Source of the DNA: Siderastrea radians
Taxonomy: Eukaryota; Cnidaria; Anthozoa; Scleractinia; Rhizangiidae
Assembly (NCBI GenBank): GCA_964017195.1
Contig: OZ024896.1
Coordinates: 34,740,807-34,804,806 of the forward strand
DNA length: 64,000 nt
Direction: 5' to 3'
The notes below the pieces were generated by a model. The model had not been told where the DNA came from, made no database searches, and saw only the letters and a program-made list of their open reading frames with translations. The position numbers and the translations under genes are program-made. Shown piece after piece: positions 58,415-64,000 of the stretch. The first letter of the stretch is position 1. Every line of letters begins with the position of its first letter.

Positions 58415-59577
58415 CTGAAAAAGAACATTAATTAATTAGTCTTTCTAGGGGCCAGTAAAATCAACTCCTTTTACCAGAAATCAGTATAATTTATATAGTT
58501 TGAACAACCACACTTGAAAAAGCCCACAAAATGAAAATTGGGGTGAGAAAATTTTCAGAGCTTTCATTATGGGTCAGCTAGTCTCAATTTCTCAGTGAAA
58601 TTGGCATGTTCATTGCAGTTCATGTTCTATCAGATATGGCATATATAGCTATTTTTAGGTGAGAAATAGGACCCATCTTTAATTTAGGGGTGGTATGCTC
58701 ACCCTTTCTCACCTCATACTAAATCCAGGAACATGGAAAAACCTGGAACACCCTTAAAAATACCAGCCACATGTTAACAACACTGACTGCATGCCATGTT
58801 CTCCGCTGACCCTGGTACTGCACAACCCTTTCACCAATGAAAGCCAATACAAATGACATCCAGGGAACGGAGGCAGGCAATACTCCTCCTGACTGGGAAA
58901 CAAGGCTGTGAAGTGTGAAGGAAAGTGGGTGGGGAGGGGGGGGGGAGGGATTTGTCTATTTGACGAGCCATTTTGAAAGAGTATACAGTTATATTTTGCT
59001 GTTTTGGTCTCAGATGAGGTGAGGGTTATTGCCCCTTTGTCTGAAAAAGGATAAAGATTTTGAGGTTAAATTAGGGTTTCCAGTTCTAGGGGGCACAAGT
59101 ACCCCTAAAACAATTAATTCCAAGGTGTACCCCTCCCAACACCAAAGGTGCATACATCATTCACTAGAGAAGCCAGAGGAAATAATGAAGATGACTAGAT
59201 GCTTAATGCTAAGTTGTAAGAAGGAAAAGTAAAAATCAAATGTTTTCTATTGCACATAACAAAACATCCATTAACTTTTCAAAACATCCAGCATGCTAAC
59301 CACTTACTTTTACCACCTCCACCTGCATTCACACCACCCCCAATCCAACCACTTAAAACCCAGCTTCTGCAGTACTGTAAATTACTCCCCCCCCCCTCTC
59401 CCCACTCCTGAATGGGCTGCTAGTCCATTCCAGGGTTCAGTACCCCCAGCATAAATTTTACAAGTGAAATATATAAACTCTCATATACATGAACTGCAGA
59501 CTGAAAACTTTAACACACGCACATGGAATATCCTATGCAAAATGTTAGCAGTTGCAAAAAGAAACCCTGAAAAAGAT

Positions 59578-59653
59578 CAGTCTGAACGGGATTTGAACCC
59601 ATGGACACTGTAATTATACTGGTGCAGTGCTCTACCAACTAAGCTATCTAGCC
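59578..59653 (-). repeat. tRNA-derived repeat, unit C
   Basis: The best-preserved copy: minus-strand A box TAGCTTAGTTGG and B box GGGTTCAAATCCC. The anticodon arm (CACTGCACCAGTATAATTACAG) is still irregular. Confidence 0.55.
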
Positions 59654-59675
59654 AACTAAGAGACAGCTCCCAGAT

Positions 59676-59747
59676 GGCTTGTCAGCTCACTTGGATGAGC
59701 ACAGCCCCAGTAATTTCTGGGTTATGGGTTCGAATCCTGTTCAAGCC
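59676..59747 (+). repeat. tRNA-derived repeat, plus-strand partner, unit C
   Basis: 72 nt with GGCTTG/CAAGCC ends and GGTTCGAATCC. Confidence 0.5.
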
Positions 59748-60114
59748 TCATTTTTTCTGTCTTTCTTTGGCAGGTCCAAATGATGCCAAGTCAAGTGCCA
59801 CAGCACTCAATAATTTTCACCATGAAGCAAACATTTTGTCCAAAAACATGGCAAAAAAAATTCAGCTGAAAATTTTGATAAAGCAATTATTCAACTTGCA
59901 CTTGTTAGATATGAGGTGATTATAATCAACTGGTTACTTAGTACCCATATCCAAATTCTCCCAACTAGTGCCATAAGATGGAGAATACTAAGGAGAATAT
60001 ACATATTGAAACTGGGGCTTAAACGGTTAATTAACCTGAATGCCCAGCCCAGTCATATCCTCTGGGCAGGAGTAAGCCATCAGAGCAGATGGCTAAAACT
60101 CAGGCCAAAATGTA

Positions 60115-60675
60115 GGCCTGTAGCAAGGTTGAAAAAACTGAGGGGGCCGAGAAAAATTGGCTTTGTCAAAGCCCCCCCCCCCCCCCTCCCCCCATCAAAG
60201 GTCATAAGGCATACAAAAAATCACGTCTGATAAATACTAACATTGTTCACTATGCCACAGTTTGTGACGATTTCGTCAAAAAGGACACCTTTATGGGGAC
60301 ATCGTTGAAAATTTGCCAAGGTGCTTCTTGTATGCTTTTTTGCTGACAAAGTTGTTGGCAACATCCGACAGTATTATAGCATCAGTTTTGAAAAAAAAGT
60401 ATCCTTCAAGTTACAAGGTTTGTTAAAATTTAAACATTTTGACATCTAAGCTACGAATTTCGGACCTGTTTTACCAAACTCTCGTAAACATTTACGCAAC
60501 ATTTGTCACTTGAGTGGTGAGATAAATGTAATTTTGTTCCTTAGACCTGTTTTACAACAGTGCGCTTAAAGCTTGCAGCAAATAGACAGCAGTCGCTTGG
60601 CTTTTAAAGGTAATAAGGCCCTTCACAGTCTTAAGCTATACTGCCAGGGTCGAGGTGATATAGGTGAAGAAAGAC
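60115..60675. mobile_element. ~560-bp insertion found only in unit C
   Basis: Present between sequences that are adjacent in units A and B (around 1957 and 33858). A possible 4-bp AGGC repeat flanks it. It has a long C-run at about 60172-60186 and no coding capacity. Probably a mobile element, but its ends are not clear. Confidence 0.4.
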
Positions 60676-61836
60676 AGGCTAAGGCTACACCTCTTTCCAA
60701 GACAAGTGCAGCCAGGCTGGCATTAATTCTAGCTATTTAGTGAAGCCCAGTTTTCATTCAGAATGCAAGTGGTCAAAATGGCTGGAATTGAACCTTGTGC
60801 TGTTTCCGCAACATTACTTAAGGAATTCTCCTAATTTGTTAGTGCAGTTTTTCATTCGGTGAGCGGCTAGCTGCATTTTCACAGATGATTTCCATAGTTC
60901 ATACAATTTCGCTTTGCAGGATCTGAGGAATAATAAGAGGACTGGTCAAGCACTCTTGTGGGAAAAATACAAGATCACCACAGAACTATCCTTGCTACAT
61001 TAATATTCTTCTTTATTTACAAACAGGGATTTCTTAGAGCAGCTGACTAATGCAAAAGAAGACTACTGGTATTTGAGATAAAAGTAACTCATCGAAGCTT
61101 TGACAACTGTGATCAAAAGTGACTTAAAGGAAATAAAATAACTAACAAATATAATTAATTTCAAAGTTTGGAAAAAAACACAAACGTGCTAATTATAAGT
61201 AAGAAAGCATAACTAATTAAGAGTTAACTATGCTATTTGCAAACAAGTACTACAGCAACTAAATATACAGTAATTCAATAGAATGTTACTCTGACAATTT
61301 CAAATTTTCTGTACATCCATTTGCAAAGATATTATCAACTGCGACCTCAAAGCGTTGTCTCATCTAATAAATTTGTTGACTGAAACTCTGATTTGAAAAG
61401 GTGAAAAAACCTACTGCATTTGAATGCAGGTTTTAAAAAAAATAACTTTTAACATGTTTAATGTTCATAAATTACAAGCAGTTCAATTTCTGCAAGCTAG
61501 TAAATTTAAGATTTTAAAGCCAAATATCTATTTATCTCGATCAGTTTTCCCACCAAGCCCTTCAAACACAAAGCCTCTGCTTCATGAAATTAATAACAAA
61601 AGAGAAGAAAATCAATAACCAAAAACAGATTTTTATCAGCTATGTGTCGTGTACATTAATTAACACCATACATTTGTGTCATAACAAATAAGGTTCTTAA
61701 GTGAACACAATCGACTTTCCATTCAAATCTATAAAATAAAAATTTCTGCACCTTTCATTTTCACAGTCCAAGGAAATAAAAAGACAAAAATCCTTGTGAA
61801 AAATGCACCTACCATAATGTTATAATTATTCTGTCC

Positions 61837-64000
61837 TCACTGAACACAACATTTGGAGGCAGAGCAGTAACCAGAGGGCAAAATATTTACATGGTCCTCT
61901 GATCACTTGATTAACTCGACCAACTCTTCTATGCCATTCCCATTGTATTTAGAGATGGTTTCTCTAATGAACTCAAGTACATAATTTTATTTCCCTGGTA
62001 ATGCATTACTTAAGTTAAACTGAGAGTGGGTTTCTAGGGCATCATACAGTTTTAATGTCAGCAAAAACATTGGTGTCTGACAAGGGTCAGGTTCTAGACA
62101 GGGATGATAACCAATTGCATGCTCCCGTGATGCACGTTCAACTGATGCACGCTTTATAGCAGCATCTGCAACACTGGGGATAGTACTTGTTTGCAATGAT
62201 TCCCGAATTTTTTCAATCTTTTCTCTCTCCTCCAAAGTTAAAATCTCCTTCAAGTGCTTTTGTGTTGCAACACCTACTACCTTTAGTTGACCACTGACCC
62301 AACACAATATTGGTCCCCCGGAATTACCAGAGTTGAGTGAACAATTAAGTACTGTCATAGTGTGACCTGAATATGTTTTCTTTGAACCAGAAACATGTCC
62401 ATTCACAAAAAGAGCTCTTTCATCTGTATGACTCACGGGATAACCAAAAGAAAAAATTTGCATCCCTGGCAACAGTGGCTGGTTGGACAACAGTAATGGG
62501 CAAATTCCATTTTGCATCAAGTTTAGCTCATGACAATAAAGAAGAGCTAAATCTTTACCTGCATCATAGTGAATGACCTCACAAGGAAGCTCTCCAACAG
62601 CTTCATTGGAAATACAAATTTCTTTAGTTTTATCACACACTGCATCTTCAATGACATGCTTATTGGTAATTATAAAGTGATCATGAACGATGAAGCCAGA
62701 ACCATGTTCAATTTCCATCTTCTCTGTGGCTTTCATATACTCTGCTTCAATTTCAGCTCTTTGGTCAGCAGCAAATTTATTCTTTCTTACAGATTCTGGA
62801 TCTTTCTCGTTGAGGTACTTGTCACGAAGCTTTTTCTGATCAAAATGATTAATTGCATTTTCAATTTCAAAAATGTCATAAGTTTGTTGGGCCTTTGCTT
62901 TTTTAATTTCAAAAATTTTACGCAAGTTGTAAGTTTGCTGGGACTTTGGAATCTCGCTTTTCTCTCCTTTGGTGGGAAATATGTCTGCATCAACATACCA
63001 GGGATTCATCAGAATAGTGCCCGCAAAACAATCTCTCACTCGTCGCTCTACCTCACAGTGTGAATATCCATGTAGTCTGCTCATGGCTTTCTCGTACTCT
63101 TTTGAGACAGAATCCCTGTGCAATTCAGCTTCCTTCTCTTGTTCAGGCTGTAGATAGGGTGAAGAGTACCTGAAGCTACTCACCCTCTTCTCTGCCTCAC
63201 TAAAGAGAATATCTACGAAACCCGGACTTTGCTTTCTCATATTCTTGCCTTACACCAAAATTGTTTGCATCAATTGACTTCCTCAGGTCATCAGATCCAG
63301 GTCCTTCATCCGGGTATTTTTGAAGAAGCTTTCTTTCATCTAATTTCTGAAGTGCTTTGTGGATATCAAAAATGTTGTAAGTTTCAGCAAATTCACCATT
63401 GTTGCCCTTTTTAGTGGGAAGAATATCTTCAGGTAGTTGATCTATGTATGTACGATAACAATTCTTTACTCGTAACTCTGCCTCACCTCGAGAATATTCT
63501 TTTACCACTTTGTCAGGGGTAGAGATCATAGCTTCTTCAAACTCTCTTTCAACATCATCCCTTTCTGCACGGTGTTCCTTCCACTTTTTTTAATCATTAC
63601 TACCAAAAGTTACATAAGAATCTGATTCTAAAAAATATCTTTCATCATAATAAACAACAGCATCGTGAATATCAATAATGTTGTATAGTTCATTTGGATC
63701 ACGCTTTGGTTTTATAAGCAGCCCCACATCCCCAGCAAAGCTCCCAGCAAAGCAGTCGCGCACTCGGCGCTGTGCAACAAGCCAGGAATATTGGATTCGT
63801 GCATCTGGGTTAGCAGTGGCTTCCTGGCACTCTCTTTCAACATCAGCTCTTCTCCTGTCAATCAACTCTTTCAGTTCATCAGACCCGGGTCCTGGCTTTG
63901 GATATTTTTCAACATAGGGCATTTCATCAAAGTTAACAAGTGCATTATGGATTTCAATAATGTCACATATTTTCCCTTTGTCTGGATCCCCGTATTCATC
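61837..64000 (-). pseudogene. Protease 1C pseudogene, N-terminus beyond the right edge
   Basis: The unit C gene 1, aligning from the stop at 61837-61839 up to the D-E-Y-G segment of repeat 1 at the window edge. Broken by an in-frame TAA at 63590-63592 (end of repeat 2), a frameshift near 63203 (repeat 4) and a small insertion near 61990 that creates a stop and removes the last ~48 residues. Repeat 4 has lost about 60 residues, and the YDIFEI core of repeat 5 is partly doubled (QQTYNLRKIFEIKKAK, then QQTYDIFEI). The catalytic motifs TNKHVI, DLALLY and GNSGGP are intact in the 61987-63240 frame. A shorter product from that frame cannot be excluded, but the whole gene is not functional as written. 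Confidence 0.82.

Larger units (their letters stand above)
58415..61836. other. Unit C intron and 3' flank of protease 1C
   Basis: Matches 271-3015 but more diverged. It has the marker block near 58660-58900, the tRNA-like pair and a private insert at about 60115-60675. No gene. Confidence 0.5.

Noticed and set aside
1..64000. Bacterial or viral origin of the window
   Set aside because: Spliced CWC27 exons, eukaryotic tRNA genes with internal promoters, LINE ends and MITEs all indicate animal nuclear DNA.

Overview
This is eukaryotic, animal nuclear DNA. Genes are spliced or embedded in introns, coding density is low, and there are many short DNA transposons, LINE 3' ends, tRNA-derived repeats and a hammerhead-bearing retroelement fragment. 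Repeat style, base composition and protein sequences point to a cnidarian, most likely a stony coral. That is inference; no marker gene fixes the species.

The window is built from a large tandem segmental duplication. Unit A runs from 1 to about 31.87 kb, unit B from about 31.87 to 58.14 kb, and unit C from about 58.14 kb to the right edge. The B unit is about 26.3 kb. Unit A is longer because it carries private insertions: a 3.77-kb foldback transposon, a 533-bp element with two hammerhead ribozymes, an 845-bp Mutator-like element carrying a reading frame, and two LINE fragments. Flanks align at roughly 95-98% by eye.

Two gene systems share each unit, both on the minus strand. The first is the 3' half of a spliced gene that I recognise as CWC27 (SDCCAG10, spliceosome-associated). 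Seven exons can be placed with matching phases and GT-AG sites. They encode the conserved linker, the charged middle and the terminal motif; the N-terminal cyclophilin exons are not in the window. The second lies in the 14-19 kb CWC27 intron after the first visible exon: intronless genes for a protein with about five ~95-residue repeats, a trypsin-like serine protease domain and a conserved tail. I know no named family with this layout.

The protease module was first duplicated within the intron (period about 5.7 kb, giving gene 1 and gene 2). The enlarged intron and the CWC27 3' half were then duplicated in tandem. Gene 1 is intact in units A (837 aa) and B (846 aa) and broken in C. Gene 2 is broken by independent lesions in both A and B, a birth-and-death pattern. 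Protease 1B also shows a clear gene-conversion tract from gene 2. The middle CWC27 copy has an in-frame stop in a small exon. A tRNA-Gly(GCC) gene sits in another CWC27 intron and was duplicated with the unit. The rest is intronic or intergenic sequence filled with mobile-element remnants.
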